Below, in pieces: positions 63,891 to 64,000 of a stretch of DNA of 64,000 nucleotides. Under the pieces are notes generated by a model. That model worked only from the letters and a program-made list of their open reading frames with translations. It searched no databases and had not been told where the DNA came from. Within the stretch, counting starts at the first letter, position 1. Each line of letters opens with the position of its first letter. Origin of the DNA: Modestobacter italicus (GTDB taxonomy: Bacteria; Actinomycetota; Actinomycetes; Mycobacteriales; Geodermatophilaceae); contig NC_017955.1 in the NCBI RefSeq assembly GCF_000306785.1, positions 3,348,001-3,412,000 on the forward strand, read 5' to 3'. Made by a program: the position numbers and the translations under genes.

Positions 63891-64000
63891 TCAGTCCAGC
63901 GTGCCCAGCCAGTTGGTGAGCAGCTGGGCGCCGGCGTCGCCGCTCTTCTCGGGGTGGAACTGGGTCGCCGACAGCGGCCCGTTCTCGACCCCGGCGACGA
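63891..64000 (-). CDS. hisH: Imidazole glycerol phosphate synthase, amidotransferase subunit (3' end only)
   Basis: Only the last 36 codons are in the window. They contain the catalytic His and Glu in [10 protein letters not shown] near the class I glutaminase C terminus, followed by [12 protein letters not shown] and a TGA. Family order puts hisH next to hisA, but here the nitroreductase, SDR and M28 genes intervene. HisH supplies ammonia to HisF. Confidence 0.9.
   Translation of the reverse strand, partial: VAGVENGPLSATQFHPEKSGDAGAQLLTNWLGTLD

Overview
This window is a piece of a very GC-rich actinobacterial chromosome. Gene content and order match the block that in Mycobacterium tuberculosis runs from the his genes through trpE, the trp-associated membrane protein, trpC, trpB, trpA, lgt, pyk, tesB, pdtaR, polA and rpsA to coaE. 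An SsgA-family morphogenesis gene, an IclR-controlled catabolic island and many GTG starts in four-base GTGA overlaps point to a soil or rock actinobacterium, most likely Geodermatophilaceae (Blastococcus, Geodermatophilus or Modestobacter). The family assignment is my inference; the class is secure.

Layout. 1-4.1 kb (minus): start of a probable PIM acyltransferase, then pgsA, a HIT hydrolase/phosphorylase and thrS (mycobacterial Rv2611c-Rv2614c order), and a MOSC protein. 4.1-8.6 kb: small HNH protein, four tRNA genes (Val-CAC; Gly-GCC, Cys-GCA, Val-GAC), a PGPGW membrane protein, an ECF sigma factor with its zinc anti-sigma factor, an SsgA-like protein, DUF4177 and VOC proteins. 8.6-12.4 kb: coaE, a small unknown gene, rpsA and a frameshifted methyltransferase. 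12.5-18.4 kb: a catabolic island with a two-subunit class III extradiol dioxygenase, a citryl-CoA-lyase-like protein and a CoA transferase in one operon, divergent from an amidohydrolase and an IclR regulator. 18.6-21.9 kb: polA and a thioesterase. 22.0-28.6 kb: a branched-chain amino-acid-type ABC transporter whose LivH carries an extra exported beta domain and whose nearby binding protein is circularly permuted. 28.9-34.2 kb: pdtaR, tRNA-Leu, a tandem array of 96-bp repeats, a PLP decarboxylase, tesB and pyk. 34.3-40.4 kb: gltBD. 40.4-47.6 kb: lgt, trpA, trpB, trpC, trp membrane protein, trpE and hisI, tightly coupled. 47.7-56 kb: accessory membrane, flavin and ABC-exporter genes. 56.3-64 kb: a DUF222-HNH gene with a consensus SOS box over its start, hisF, ridA, hisA (PriA), a nitroreductase, an SDR, a large M28 peptidase and the 3' end of hisH.

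How the genes work together. hisH/hisF, hisA and hisI are consecutive histidine steps. HisA is probably the bifunctional PriA that also serves tryptophan synthesis, since no trpF is present. gltBD supplies glutamate and pyk-tesB are translationally coupled. The most unusual observations are the permuted LivK-type lipoprotein, the LivH fusion, the dioxygenase/CoA-transferase/lyase island with two near-identical 14-bp palindromes in its divergent promoter, the LexA box embedded in a coding N terminus, and the 96-bp repeat array with a single dispersed relative.

All calls were made by reading sequence and translations without database searches. Names come from recognisable motifs and from gene order.
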